DNA of 64,000 bases from Pseudomonas arcuscaelestis (GCF_016881005.1 NZ_JACOPV010000020.1:1-64000); one strand, 5' to 3'; positions 8,609 to 18,313 are shown, counted from the stretch's first letter. The notes: generated from the letters alone by a model not told the origin. Translations and numbers: made by a program.

Positions 8609-9688
8609 TCAGCTGTTGGGGGCGGCTTTATTAGTGTGTTGATTCAGGGCCCACTCGACGTGTTCGCGTACCAGTTCCGAAGGGTAGTGCTGGCGTGCCT
8701 TCAGCGCCTCCAGCACCTGGATGGTCGACGGGGCGTTACCAAGGCCTACGGCCAGGTTGCGTAGCCAGCGCTCATACCCGGCGCGGCGCAGTGGCGAGCC
8801 TTCGGTGCTATCGAGGAAGGTTTTTTCGTCCCACATGAACAGCTCGGCCAGGTCGGCGCTGTCGAGGTTGTGCCGGGGCTTGAAGTCGGTCTCGCCGGTG
8901 GGGCGGGCAAAGCGGTTCCATGGGCAGACAATCTGGCAGTCGTCGCAACCGAACACGCGGTTGCCTATCAGCGCGCGCAACTCCTCGGGGATGGCGTTTT
9001 TCAGCTCGATGGTCAGGTACGAGATGCAACGCCTGGCGTCGAGTAGGTAAGGGCCGACGAAGGCGTTGGTGGGGCAGATGTCCAGGCACGCACTGCAGCG
9101 CCCGCAGTGTTCACTGGCTTGCGGGGGATCTACCGGCAGCGGCAGATCGACAAACAGTTCGCTAAGAAAGAAGTAGCTACCCGCCTTGCGGTTGAGCAGC
9201 AGAGTGTTCTTGCCGATCCAGCCCAGGCCCGCTTGCTCGGCAATGGCTTTTTCCAGCACGGGGGCGCTGTCGACGAAGGCACGAAAGCCGAACGGGCCGA
9301 TTTCTTTCTGGATACGCTCGGCCAGGTGCTGGACACGCTTGCGGATCAGCTTGTGGTAGTCGCGACCTAGGGCATAGCGAGAGATGTAGGCTTTTTCCGG
9401 ATTGGCCAGTTGCTGGGCCATGCGCGTGTCACCGGGCAGGTAATCCATGCGCAGCGAAACCACGCGCAGGGTGCCCGGGACCAAATGATCGGGATGCGCG
9501 CGTTTGCTGCCGTGAGCACCCATGTAGTCCATTTCACCGTGATAGCCTGCTTCCAGCCAGCGTTCCAGGTGTTGTTCATGCTCAGCCAGATCCACCCCGG
9601 CGATGCCGACATGGGCAAAGCCGAGTTCTTTGCCCCAATCCTTGATTGATTGGGCCAGCGCTGGAAGATCGGGGATGACAGAAGACAT
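8609..9688 (-). CDS. queG: Epoxyqueuosine reductase QueG
   Basis: 359 residues. Cobalamin-dependent iron-sulfur enzyme for the last step of queuosine synthesis in tRNA, reducing epoxyqueuosine to queuosine. Two 4Fe-4S cysteine clusters are visible: CGRCSACLDICPT and CDDCQIVCPWN. The N-terminal part (KDWGKELGFAHVGIAGVDL) is standard. It starts 63 bp from nnrD and is transcribed away from it. Confidence 0.96.
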   Translation of the reverse strand: MSSVIPDLPALAQSIKDWGKELGFAHVGIAGVDLAEHEQHLERWLEAGYHGEMDYMGAHGSKRAHPDHLVPGTLRVVSLRMDYLPGDTRMAQQLANPEKAYISRYALGRDYHKLIRKRVQHLAERIQKEIGPFGFRAFVDSAPVLEKAIAEQAGLGWIGKNTLLLNRKAGSYFFLSELFVDLPLPVDPPQASEHCGRCSACLDICPTNAFVGPYLLDARRCISYLTIELKNAIPEELRALIGNRVFGCDDCQIVCPWNRFARPTGETDFKPRHNLDSADLAELFMWDEKTFLDSTEGSPLRRAGYERWLRNLAVGLGNAPSTIQVLEALKARQHYPSELVREHVEWALNQHTNKAAPNS

Positions 9689-9751
9689 GGGAAATAAGGC
9701 AAGGCAGACTCAGGTGCGTATAATTCTGCCAGACATCGGAGCCTTTGACCC

Positions 9752-10612
9752 ATGCCTCAGACCAAACATCCTGCAAACCAGCCCCTGATCCTCACCCGTG
9801 TGGTTCTCGCACCACTGGCGCCACGCCAGCTTGCTGCGCAAAAAGGTGACTTCGGTCATGTGCTGGTCGTTGGCGGTGATCGCGGTACCGGAGGGGCTGT
9901 GCTGCTCAGTGCCGAGGCTGCATTGCGCTGTGGTGCCGGGCTGGTTTCCCTGGCGACGCGCAGCGAACAGGTGCCGGCAGCGCTGGCGCGGCTCCCAGAG
10001 GTGATGTGCCTGGGGGTGCATTCGGCCAATCAGTTGATGGGAATAATTGAGCGCGCTTCGGTGTTGGTGGTCGGGCCTGGGCTCGGTCAGGCAGCCTGGG
10101 GTCGTAGTTTACTATCAGCGGTGAACAGCGCCGGCAGCCCCCAGGTGTGGGACGCCGATGCCTTGAACTTGCTTGCCAGAGCACCACTGGCGTTGGCGTC
10201 GGGCTCGATTATTACTCCGCATCCCGGAGAGGCGGCGCGGCTCCTGGGGATTTCCACTGAGGCCGTGCAGGCAGATCGCCCAGGTGCGGCGCGCAAACTG
10301 GCGCGCAAATATGCGGTCGTATGTGTGCTCAAGGGCGCAGGCACCCTGATAGCCGACCCTGCAGGTCAGCTTGCCCTGTGCGACCGCGGGCATCCAGCGA
10401 TGGCCGGAGCGGGGCTGGGGGATGTGCTAAGCGGTGTACTTGGCGCACTTTTGGCTCAGGGCATGTCCAGTTGGGATGCCGCTTGCCTGGGCGTGTGGCT
10501 GCATGCCTGTGCCGGCGAGCGATTGGGTGCGCAAGGCCGTGGGCTGGCGGCCAGTGATCTGGTTCCGGCAATTCGTCATTTATTGGAGGAGCATTCAGCG
10601 TGTCAGGTGTAA
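9752..10612 (+). CDS. nnrD: ADP/ATP-dependent NAD(P)H-hydrate dehydratase (NnrD domain only)
   Basis: 286 residues, kinase-like fold; restores NAD(P)H from its hydrated, inactive form. Signatures: GGDRGTGGAV near the start, ITPHPGEAARLLG in the middle, and GAGLGDVLSGVLGALL at the nucleotide site. It corresponds to the C-terminal half of E. coli YjeF/NnrED; the epimerase half is not fused here and must be elsewhere if present. The 3' end overlaps the start of tsaE by 13 bp. Confidence 0.93.
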   Translation: MPQTKHPANQPLILTRVVLAPLAPRQLAAQKGDFGHVLVVGGDRGTGGAVLLSAEAALRCGAGLVSLATRSEQVPAALARLPEVMCLGVHSANQLMGIIERASVLVVGPGLGQAAWGRSLLSAVNSAGSPQVWDADALNLLARAPLALASGSIITPHPGEAARLLGISTEAVQADRPGAARKLARKYAVVCVLKGAGTLIADPAGQLALCDRGHPAMAGAGLGDVLSGVLGALLAQGMSSWDAACLGVWLHACAGERLGAQGRGLAASDLVPAIRHLLEEHSACQV

Positions 10613-11070
10613 CCCTGTTTTTGGCCGACGAAGAGGCTATGGTCCGTTTCGGTGGGCGTATTGCCGAGGTGACCAAAGGTCACGGCGTAATTTTTCTTGA
10701 AGGGGACCTGGGTGCGGGTAAAACCACCCTGTCACGTGGGATTATTCGTGGCCTGGGGCATCAGGGCGCAGTTAAAAGCCCTACCTTTACCGTGGTTGAA
10801 CCCTATGAAATTGGCGACGTCCGCGCTTTTCACTTCGATCTCTATCGCCTTGTCGATCCCGAAGAACTGGAGTACCTCGGTATTCGCGATTATTTCGAAG
10901 ATGATGCCTTGTGCCTGTTCGAATGGCCCCAAAAAGGGGCAGGTGTTTTGCCAAAGCCCGACCTGACCATTACCATAAGCCACCAAGCGAATGGTCGTTC
11001 GCTTGACCTGTCGCCACAGGGGGCACGTGGCAAAGCCTGGTGTGCCGCTCTGGCCTTGGAATTCAAATAG
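10600..11070 (+). CDS. tsaE: tRNA threonylcarbamoyladenosine biosynthesis ATPase TsaE
   Basis: 156 residues, GTG start inside the end of nnrD with GGAGGAG 10-16 bp upstream. The Walker A motif is GDLGAGKTTLSRG; the SPTFTVVEPYE and FHFDLYRL blocks are characteristic. Works with TsaB and TsaD to make t6A37 on ANN-decoding tRNAs. The nnrD-tsaE-amiB-mutL-miaA order is conserved across gammaproteobacteria, so this is probably one operon. Confidence 0.96.
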   Translation: MSGVTLFLADEEAMVRFGGRIAEVTKGHGVIFLEGDLGAGKTTLSRGIIRGLGHQGAVKSPTFTVVEPYEIGDVRAFHFDLYRLVDPEELEYLGIRDYFEDDALCLFEWPQKGAGVLPKPDLTITISHQANGRSLDLSPQGARGKAWCAALALEFK

Positions 11071-11073
11071 AAA

Positions 11074-12498
11074 ATGGGGATAGGTATGCGCATTCGCGCA
11101 CTGGTTGCAGTCGTAGGGTTGCTGCTTACGGCGGTAACCGTTGAGGCTCTGGCCGCCACGCAAGTCAAAAGTATGCGTCTATGGCGTGCGCCGGATAACA
11201 CACGGCTGGTATTCGACCTTTCGGGGCCCGTTCAGCACAGTGTATTTACTCTGACCGCCCCCGATCGCCTGGTCATCGACATTAATGGCGCGACGCTGGC
11301 CGCGCCGTTGACGGCATCGACCGCCAACACCCCGATCACCAGTGTGCGCTCCGCCCAACGCACACCTACTGACCTGCGTGTAGTCATCGATCTGCGCAAG
11401 TCGGTCACCCCCAAGAGCTTTACCCTGGCGCCCAATGCCCAATATGGCAATCGTTTGGTAGTGGACCTATACGACCAGGCTGCCGATGCCGTTTCGCCGT
11501 CGCCAACGCCTCCGGTTGCCACCACTCCGGCAGTGCCGGTGACGCCTGCGCAGCCGGCAATAAAACTGACCCCAGTGCCCAGTGGTAAGCGTGACATCGT
11601 TATTGCCATCGATGCTGGCCATGGCGGTGAAGATCCGGGGGCTTCAGGCTCCAGAGGCCAGCATGAAAAAGATATCGTGCTGTCGATTGCCAAAGAGTTG
11701 CAGCGCCAGATCAACAGCGAGAAAGGTTTCCGTGCCGAGCTGACGCGTACTGGCGATTACTTCATTCCACTGCGCAAACGTACCGAGATTGCGCGCAAAA
11801 AGGGCGCCGACCTGTTTATCTCGATTCACGCCGACGCCGCACCGTCCAAGGCCGCCTTCGGTGCTTCGGTATTTGCCCTGTCCGATCGCGGCGCCACTTC
11901 TGAAACTGCGCGTTGGCTGGCGGACAGTGAAAACCGTTCCGACCTGATTGGTGGTGCTGGTAACGTCAGCCTCGATGACAAGGACCGCATGCTTGCAGGC
12001 GTGCTGCTCGATCTGTCGATGACAGCATCGCTAAGCTCGAGCCTCAACGTTGGCCAGAAAGTACTGGGCAACATGGGGCGGATAACCCCGCTGCACAAGC
12101 GTCGGGTAGAGCAAGCGGGCTTTATGGTGCTCAAGTCGCCTGATATCCCGTCGATCCTGGTGGAAACCGGCTTCATCTCCAACGCCAACGAGGCGGCAAA
12201 GCTGGCCACTGCGAGCCATCAGCAATCGCTGGCACGTTCGATTCACAGCGGTGTTCGACAATTCTTCCAGCAGAATCCGCCGCCAGGCACTTACATTGCC
12301 TTCCTGCGTGACAGCGGCAAGATCGCCCAGGGCCCACGTGAACATAGCGTGCGCCCGGGTGAGACGTTGGCGATGATCGCGGTTCGTTATCAAGTCAATG
12401 TTGCCAGCCTGCGCTCGGCCAACAACCTCAAGACCGATGAGCTGAAGGTAGGCCAGAGTCTGAATATTCCGACTACTGCCCTGGCGTCCCAGCAATGA
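11074..12498 (+). CDS. amiB: N-acetylmuramoyl-L-alanine amidase AmiB, LysM type
   Basis: 474 residues, periplasmic after cleavage of a signal peptide (about 1-27). Domains in order: AMIN (about 30-135), a Pro-rich linker, amidase_3 (about 170-400) and a LysM repeat (about 425-470, HSVRPGETLAMIAVRY). Zinc ligands and catalytic residues are visible in IDAGHGGEDPGA, ISIHADAA and LVETGFISN. Splits septal peptidoglycan during cell separation. An alternative ATG at 11086 is preceded by a better-placed GGGGA, so the start may be four residues later. The stop overlaps the mutL start by 4 bp. Confidence 0.95.
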   Translation: MGIGMRIRALVAVVGLLLTAVTVEALAATQVKSMRLWRAPDNTRLVFDLSGPVQHSVFTLTAPDRLVIDINGATLAAPLTASTANTPITSVRSAQRTPTDLRVVIDLRKSVTPKSFTLAPNAQYGNRLVVDLYDQAADAVSPSPTPPVATTPAVPVTPAQPAIKLTPVPSGKRDIVIAIDAGHGGEDPGASGSRGQHEKDIVLSIAKELQRQINSEKGFRAELTRTGDYFIPLRKRTEIARKKGADLFISIHADAAPSKAAFGASVFALSDRGATSETARWLADSENRSDLIGGAGNVSLDDKDRMLAGVLLDLSMTASLSSSLNVGQKVLGNMGRITPLHKRRVEQAGFMVLKSPDIPSILVETGFISNANEAAKLATASHQQSLARSIHSGVRQFFQQNPPPGTYIAFLRDSGKIAQGPREHSVRPGETLAMIAVRYQVNVASLRSANNLKTDELKVGQSLNIPTTALASQQ

Positions 12499-14405
12499 CC
12501 GAGAGTGCACGGATCGAGCTGCTCAGCCCGCGGCTGGCCAACCAGATCGCCGCCGGTGAGGTTGTCGAACGGCCGGCGTCGGTGATCAAGGAATTACTGG
12601 AAAACAGCCTGGACTCCGGCGCCCGACGCATCGACGTGGAGGTCGAACAGGGCGGGGTCAAGTTGTTGCGGGTGCGTGACGACGGTCGCGGCATTGCGGC
12701 CGATGACCTGCCACTGGCGTTGGCGCGTCACGCCACCAGCAAGATCCGCGATCTGGAAGACCTGGAGCGGGTCATGAGCCTGGGCTTTCGTGGTGAAGCG
12801 TTGGCCTCGATCAGTTCGGTCGCACGCCTGACCCTGACTTCGCGCACCCGGAACGCTGACCAGGCCTGGCAAGTGGAAACCGAAGGCCGCGACATGGCAC
12901 CGCGGGTGCAGCCAGCTGCGCACCCGGTGGGGACCTCGGTAGAGGTGCGTGACTTGTTCTTCAATACCCCGGCTCGACGCAAGTTCCTGAAAACCGAAAA
13001 GACCGAGTTCGATCATCTGCAGGAGGTGATCCGGCGTCTGGCGCTGGCGCGTTTCGACGTAGCTTTCCACCTGCGCCATAATGGCAAGTCCATTCTCAGC
13101 CTGCATGAAGCCCTCGACGACACCGCCCGTGCCCGGCGTGTGGCGGCGATCTGCGGCCCGGGTTTTCTCGAACAGGCCTTGCCGATCGAAATTGAGCGTA
13201 ACGGTTTGCACCTGTGGGGCTGGGTCGGACTGCCGACCTTCTCGCGCAGCCAGGCCGACTTGCAATACTTCTTCGTCAACGGTCGGGCAGTGCGCGACAA
13301 ACTGGTCGCTCATGCGGTACGCCAGGCTTATCGCGATGTTCTGTTCAACGGTCGACACCCGACATTCGTGCTGTTCCTGGAGGTCGACCCCTCCGGTGTC
13401 GACGTCAACGTCCACCCGACCAAGCATGAAGTACGCTTCCGTGATGGGCGCATGGTCCACGACTTTCTTTATGGCACCCTGCACCGGGCCCTGGCCGACG
13501 TGCGACCCGAAGATCAGTTGGCCGCCCCTGCTGCGACTACCGAGATCGTCCGACCCAGTGGCGTCCAGGCTGGCGAGTTCGGCCCCCAGGGTGAGATGCG
13601 CCTTGCCGCAAATCTGCTCGAGCAACCAGCGACGGAACCGGGCATGCGCAACCTTGGCGCCGCCAATGGCAATGGCAATGGCAATGGCGGCGGCGGTTAC
13701 CAGTACACACCGCGTCCGGGCCAGGCTGTGCCGGCTGCCGAGGCGCAGAGTGTCTATCGTGAGTTCTTTTCACCACTGGGCGAGGCAGCCCCGACCGCGC
13801 TGCCGGAAAGCCAGGGTGATGTGCCGCCACTGGGCTATGCCCTGGCTCAGCTAAAGGGAATTTATATTCTTGCCGAGAACGCCGTGGGTCTGGTGCTGGT
13901 AGACATGCACGCCGCTCACGAGCGCATCATGTACGAACGTCTCAAGGTGGCCATGGCCAGCGAAGGGCTGAGTGGCCAGCCGCTGTTGGTACCGGAATCG
14001 CTGGCGCTAAGCCAGCGTGAGGCCGATTGCGCAGAAGAGCACGCCGAGTGGTTCCGGCGCCTGGGCTTCGAGTTGCAGCGCCTGGGCCCGGAAACCCTTG
14101 CCATCCGCCAGATTCCGGCTCTGCTCAAACAGGCTGAAGCTAATCGTCTGGTCCAGGATGTTCTGGCCGATTTGATGGAATACGGTACCAGCGACCGCAT
14201 CCAGGCGCACCTGAACGAACTGCTTGGCACAATGGCCTGCCACGGCGCCATTCGCGCCAACCGGCGCTTGGCCTTAGCAGAAATGAACGGCCTGCTGCGC
14301 GATATGGAAAATACCGAGCGCAGTGGCCAGTGCAACCATGGCCGACCGACCTGGACCCAAATGGGCCTGGACGATCTGGACAAACTGTTCCTGCGCGGTC
14401 GATAA
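12495..14405 (+). CDS. mutL: DNA mismatch repair protein MutL
   Basis: 636 residues. The N-terminal GHKL ATPase shows NQIAAGEVVERPASV, DDGRGI and GFRGEAL; then a flexible linker and a C-terminal dimerisation domain. The latter has DMHAAHERIMYE, matching the metal-binding endonuclease motif DQHA-x2-E-x4-E except for Met in place of Gln; such a motif is expected in bacteria without MutH. The linker carries four exact AATGGC hexanucleotides encoding alternating Gly-Asn. Start overlaps the amiB stop (ATGA). Confidence 0.96.
   Translation: MTESARIELLSPRLANQIAAGEVVERPASVIKELLENSLDSGARRIDVEVEQGGVKLLRVRDDGRGIAADDLPLALARHATSKIRDLEDLERVMSLGFRGEALASISSVARLTLTSRTRNADQAWQVETEGRDMAPRVQPAAHPVGTSVEVRDLFFNTPARRKFLKTEKTEFDHLQEVIRRLALARFDVAFHLRHNGKSILSLHEALDDTARARRVAAICGPGFLEQALPIEIERNGLHLWGWVGLPTFSRSQADLQYFFVNGRAVRDKLVAHAVRQAYRDVLFNGRHPTFVLFLEVDPSGVDVNVHPTKHEVRFRDGRMVHDFLYGTLHRALADVRPEDQLAAPAATTEIVRPSGVQAGEFGPQGEMRLAANLLEQPATEPGMRNLGAANGNGNGNGGGGYQYTPRPGQAVPAAEAQSVYREFFSPLGEAAPTALPESQGDVPPLGYALAQLKGIYILAENAVGLVLVDMHAAHERIMYERLKVAMASEGLSGQPLLVPESLALSQREADCAEEHAEWFRRLGFELQRLGPETLAIRQIPALLKQAEANRLVQDVLADLMEYGTSDRIQAHLNELLGTMACHGAIRANRRLALAEMNGLLRDMENTERSGQCNHGRPTWTQMGLDDLDKLFLRGR
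13665..13688 (+). repeat. Hexanucleotide microsatellite (AATGGC x4) in mutL
   Basis: Four perfect copies of AATGGC, preceded by GCC and followed by a GGC run, encode a Gly/Asn stretch in the interdomain linker. Slippage by one unit keeps the reading frame and only changes linker length. Confidence 0.9.
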
Positions 14406-14406
14406 A

Positions 14407-15378
14407 ATGAGTAGCAAACCTCCGGCGATATTTCTCATGGGCCCGACTGCGGCGGGCAAGACCGACCTGGCCATCGAGCTTACCAAAGTGCTGCCTTGCG
14501 AACTGATCAGCGTCGACTCGGCGTTAGTCTATCGAGGCATGGATATTGGTACTGCCAAGCCTTCCAGGGAAGTGTTGGCGGCGCACCCGCATCGACTGAT
14601 CGACATCCTTGATCCGGCTGAAAGCTATTCGGCTGCCGACTTTCGTCGTGACGCGCTGGAGGCCATGGCCGACATCACTGCGCGTGGCAAAATACCGCTG
14701 TTGGTCGGCGGTACCATGCTCTATTACAAGGCCCTGCTGGAAGGGTTGGCCGACATGCCCGCCGCCGACCAGCAGGTCCGTGCCGAACTTGAAGAAGAGG
14801 CCGCGCGCCTTGGATTGCAAGGGTTGCATCAGCAGTTGGCGGCAGTTGATCCGGAATCTGCAGCGCGAATTCACCCTAACGATCCCCAGCGCTTGATTCG
14901 TGCGCTGGAGGTTTATCGGGTCAGCGGCATGACAATGACACAACATCGTCAACGTCAATCCGCGGAAAGTAGCGCCGCAGGCCCTTCGGCTGCGGGTCAT
15001 TTGCCCTATACTGTCGCCAGCCTGGCTATTGCGCCTGCTGATCGTCACGTGTTGCACGAGCGGATTGCGCTACGATTTGGGCAAATGCTGGAACAGGGCT
15101 TCGTTGACGAGGTCCGATTGCTGCGAGCCAGAAGTGACTTGCATGCGGGACTACCGTCTATACGGGCGGTTGGTTATCGCCAGGTCTGGGATCATCTTGA
15201 TGGCAAGTTAACATCAGTTGAAATGCAGGAGCGCGGCGTAATTGCTACTCGCCAATTGGCGAAGCGGCAGTTCACCTGGTTGCGTAGTTGGGCTGACCTG
15301 CATTGGTTGGACAGCCTGGCTTGCGACAATCTGCCTCGTACCTTGAAATACCTGGGGTCGGTCTCCATATTGAGCTGA
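14407..15378 (+). CDS. miaA: tRNA dimethylallyltransferase MiaA
   Basis: 323 residues. Adds the dimethylallyl group to A37 of UNN-decoding tRNAs. The ATG at 14407, just after the mutL stop, gives the standard start; an ORF opening at 14323 is an extension inside mutL. P-loop GPTAAGKTDLA, then ISVDSALVYRGMDIGTAKP, which binds the tRNA and isoprenoid substrate. Followed by hfq as in most gammaproteobacteria. Confidence 0.97.
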   Translation: MSSKPPAIFLMGPTAAGKTDLAIELTKVLPCELISVDSALVYRGMDIGTAKPSREVLAAHPHRLIDILDPAESYSAADFRRDALEAMADITARGKIPLLVGGTMLYYKALLEGLADMPAADQQVRAELEEEAARLGLQGLHQQLAAVDPESAARIHPNDPQRLIRALEVYRVSGMTMTQHRQRQSAESSAAGPSAAGHLPYTVASLAIAPADRHVLHERIALRFGQMLEQGFVDEVRLLRARSDLHAGLPSIRAVGYRQVWDHLDGKLTSVEMQERGVIATRQLAKRQFTWLRSWADLHWLDSLACDNLPRTLKYLGSVSILS

Positions 15379-15475
15379 GTCCCTGCAATTGCCGTCTATC
15401 CTTGGGGGTGGGGCGGCTTGAGCCATCAGTTTTTCTTTGATTTTTTTACTATTGATCCTTACAGGAGTGCGGCAT

Positions 15476-15736
15476 ATGTCAAAAGGGCATTCGCTACAAG
15501 ACCCTTACTTGAATACTTTGAGAAAAGAAAAAGTTGGGGTTTCGATCTATTTGGTTAACGGCATCAAGCTGCAAGGCACAATTGAATCCTTCGACCAATT
15601 CGTGATCCTGCTGAAAAACACCGTCAGCCAGATGGTTTACAAACACGCTATCTCGACAGTAGTTCCTGTGCGTCCGATTCGTCTGCCAAGCGCAACCGAA
15701 TCCGAGCATGGCGACTCTGAGCCAGGTAACGCCTGA
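15476..15736 (+). CDS. hfq: RNA chaperone Hfq
   Basis: 86 residues; Sm-like hexamer that pairs small RNAs with mRNAs and, in Pseudomonas, takes part in catabolite repression with Crc. Sm1 (VSIYLVNGIKLQGTIESFD) and Sm2 (YKHAISTVVP) motifs are complete, with a short polar tail. ACAGGAG precedes the ATG at 15476; an upstream in-frame start at 15437 is not needed. An A/T-rich stretch of about 45 bp before it may hold a promoter, as known for hfq in other bacteria. Confidence 0.97.
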   Translation: MSKGHSLQDPYLNTLRKEKVGVSIYLVNGIKLQGTIESFDQFVILLKNTVSQMVYKHAISTVVPVRPIRLPSATESEHGDSEPGNA

Positions 15737-15748
15737 TAGGAGTCTGCT

Positions 15749-17050
15749 TTGTTCTTTGAGCGCCACGGTGGTGGTGAACGGGCGGTCCTCGTTCACTTGG
15801 AAGGTCAGAACCCTGAGGCGCGCGAAGACCCGCAGGAGTTTCGGGAACTGGCGTTGTCGGCTGGGGCCGATATAGTCGCGTTCGCCAATGTGGCGCGACA
15901 TCAGCCCACCGCCAAATACCTGATTGGCAGCGGCAAGGTCGAAGAGTTGCGCGACCTGGTCAAAGCCGAACAGGTAGACTTGGTGATTTTCAATCACACC
16001 CTCACTCCCAGTCAGGAACGTAACCTCGAACGCGCTTTCGAGTGTCGCGTGCTTGATCGCACCAGTCTGATTCTCGACATTTTTGCCCAGCGGGCGCGTA
16101 CCCATGAAGGTAAGCTTCAGGTCGAATTGGCCCAGCTTGAGCACATGAGCACGCGGCTGGTTCGTGGCTGGACGCACCTTGAGCGGCAAAAAGGTGGTAT
16201 CGGTTTGCGTGGTCCGGGTGAAACCCAGCTGGAAACCGACCGTCGTCTGTTGCGGGTGCGCCTGCGTCAGATCAAAGGGCGTCTGGAGAAAGTACGCAGC
16301 CAGCGCGAGCAGGCTCGCCGGGGACGCAAGCGGGCGGATATCCCTTCAGTCTCGCTGGTTGGCTATACCAACGCCGGCAAATCGACCCTGTTCAACTCCC
16401 TGACCCAATCCGAGGTCTATGCGGCCGACCAGTTGTTCGCCACACTCGACCCCACGTTGCGTCGGCTTGAGCTCGATGACGTAGGCCCGATCGTGTTGGC
16501 TGATACGGTGGGCTTTATCAGGCACCTGCCGCATAAGCTGGTCGAGGCTTTTCGGGCTACGCTCGAAGAGTCGAGCAACTCTGATCTGCTGCTGCACGTG
16601 ATTGACGCCCATGAACCTGATCGCATGGAACAGATCGAGCAGGTAATGGCGGTTCTTGGGGAGATTGGTGCAGAAGGCTTGCCGATCCTCGAGGTCTATA
16701 ACAAACTCGACCTGCTTGAGGGCGTCGAGCCGCAGATTCAGCGTGATGCCGATGGCAAGCCGCAGCGAGTCTGGGTTTCGGCGCGTGATGGACGCGGCCT
16801 GGAACTGGTGGGGCAGGCAGTCGCCGAGTTGCTGGGGGATGACCTGTTTATCGGAACCTTGCGCCTGGAGCAGCGTTTTGCGCGATTGCGCGCGAAGTTC
16901 TTTGAGTTGGGTGCAGTGCAGGGCGAAGAGCATGACGATGAAGGCAGCAGTCTTCTGGCCGTACGGGTGTCTCGGGTCGAGTTCAATCGCCTGATCAGTC
17001 GTGAAGGCCTGGAGCCGGCGGACTTTATTGAGCAACACACTTTGCAATAA
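15749..17050 (+). CDS. hflX: Ribosome-dissociating GTPase HflX
   Basis: 433 residues starting from TTG (MFFERHGGGERA), with TAGGAG 6 bp upstream and only 12 bp after hfq. N-terminal HflX-specific domain with a glycine-rich loop (KGGIGLRGPGETQLE), a coiled-coil linker of Arg/Glu-rich residues, then a G domain with P-loop GYTNAGKSTL and NKLD. The family splits stalled or hibernating ribosomes, notably under heat stress. The TTG start may limit its translation relative to hfq. Confidence 0.95.
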   Translation: MFFERHGGGERAVLVHLEGQNPEAREDPQEFRELALSAGADIVAFANVARHQPTAKYLIGSGKVEELRDLVKAEQVDLVIFNHTLTPSQERNLERAFECRVLDRTSLILDIFAQRARTHEGKLQVELAQLEHMSTRLVRGWTHLERQKGGIGLRGPGETQLETDRRLLRVRLRQIKGRLEKVRSQREQARRGRKRADIPSVSLVGYTNAGKSTLFNSLTQSEVYAADQLFATLDPTLRRLELDDVGPIVLADTVGFIRHLPHKLVEAFRATLEESSNSDLLLHVIDAHEPDRMEQIEQVMAVLGEIGAEGLPILEVYNKLDLLEGVEPQIQRDADGKPQRVWVSARDGRGLELVGQAVAELLGDDLFIGTLRLEQRFARLRAKFFELGAVQGEEHDDEGSSLLAVRVSRVEFNRLISREGLEPADFIEQHTLQ

Positions 17051-17052
17051 AA

Positions 17053-17072
17053 GCCCGGCGACGCGGCCGGGC
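17053..17072 (+). terminator. Hairpin after hflX
   Basis: GCCCGGC-gacgcg-GCCGGGC right after the hflX stop has no T tract, so it may attenuate or stabilise transcript ends rather than stop transcription fully. Confidence 0.35.
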
Positions 17073-17146
17073 AGCCGTGACAGGCATTCTGTAGCATTGG
17101 ACGGCGCGCCGTGGGTGCGTCTTTGCTTTATCAGATGGAGAGCGCT

Positions 17147-18313
17147 ATGGCTTGGAATGAGCCGGGTGGCAACTCGAACAATCAGGATCCTTGGGGCGGG
17201 CGCCGCGGTGGCGGCGGCGACAAAAAAGGACCGCCAGATCTCGACGAGGCCTTCCGCAAACTGCAGGACAGCCTGAATGGCATGTTCGGCAGTGGCAAGA
17301 AACGCGGTGGAGACAGCGGCATCGGCAAGGGCGGTGGCTTCGGCCTGCTCGGCATCGGGCTGGCTGTGCTGGCGGCTATCTGGCTGTACAGCGCCGTGTA
17401 TGTGGTCGACGAACAGGAGCAAGCAGTTGTACTGCGCTTCGGCAAATACTACGAAACCGTAGGGCCGGGCCTGAACATCTACTTCCCGCCGATCGATCGC
17501 AAGTACATGGAAAACGTCACGCGAGAGCGTGCCTATACCAAGCAGGGGCAGATGCTCACTGAAGACGAAAACATCGTCGAAGTACCGCTGACCGTGCAGT
17601 ACAAAATCACCAACCTGCAGGATTTCGTGCTGAACGTCGATCAGCCTGAAGTTAGCCTGCAGCACGCAACCGACAGTGCGCTGCGCCATGTGGTGGGCTC
17701 CACCGCAATGGACCAGGTGCTGACCGAAGGTCGTGAGCAAATGGCTGTAGACATCAAGGAGCGTCTGCAACGCTTCCTGGATATCTACCGCACCGGTATC
17801 ACTGTCACCCAGGTGAACGTGCAGAGCGCGGCAGCCCCGCGTGAAGTGCAGGAAGCCTTCGACGACGTGATCCGTGCCCGTGAAGATGAGCAGCGTGCCC
17901 GCAACCAGGCTGAATCCTATGCCAACGGCGTTGTGCCGGAAGCGCGTGGTCAGGCCCAGCGGATCATCGAGGACGCCAACGGTTATCGTGATGAAGTCGT
18001 TTCGCGTGCCAAAGGTGAGGCCGATCGCTTTACCAAGCTGGTTGCCGAATACCGCAAGGCTCCTGAGGTAACCCGTCAGCGCCTGTACCTGGACACCATG
18101 CAGGAAGTCTACAGCAACACCAGCAAGGTCCTGGTTTCCGGCAAGGATGGCCAGAGCAATCTGCTCTACCTGCCGTTGGACAAGATGGTTGAAGGCAGCC
18201 GTACCAGCAGTGCTCCAGTCAGCGTCCCGGCTTCGGCAAACGACGCGGCCAATCGCGCGGCGGCGGAGCTGCAACAGCAGCAAACACAGTTGCGTTCTAG
18301 GGAGAGTCGCTGA
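17147..18313 (+). CDS. hflK: FtsH-modulating membrane protein HflK
   Basis: 388 residues. Start at 17147 (MAWNEPGGNSNNQDPWG) with an ATGGAG Shine-Dalgarno; the ORF opening at 17111 is longer but atypical. The Gly-rich cytoplasmic N-terminus precedes one membrane helix (about 65-83), then a periplasmic SPFH/prohibitin domain with long helices. With HflC it forms a large cage around the FtsH protease. The last base of the TGA is the A of the hflC ATG. Confidence 0.95.
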   Translation: MAWNEPGGNSNNQDPWGGRRGGGGDKKGPPDLDEAFRKLQDSLNGMFGSGKKRGGDSGIGKGGGFGLLGIGLAVLAAIWLYSAVYVVDEQEQAVVLRFGKYYETVGPGLNIYFPPIDRKYMENVTRERAYTKQGQMLTEDENIVEVPLTVQYKITNLQDFVLNVDQPEVSLQHATDSALRHVVGSTAMDQVLTEGREQMAVDIKERLQRFLDIYRTGITVTQVNVQSAAAPREVQEAFDDVIRAREDEQRARNQAESYANGVVPEARGQAQRIIEDANGYRDEVVSRAKGEADRFTKLVAEYRKAPEVTRQRLYLDTMQEVYSNTSKVLVSGKDGQSNLLYLPLDKMVEGSRTSSAPVSVPASANDAANRAAAELQQQQTQLRSRESR

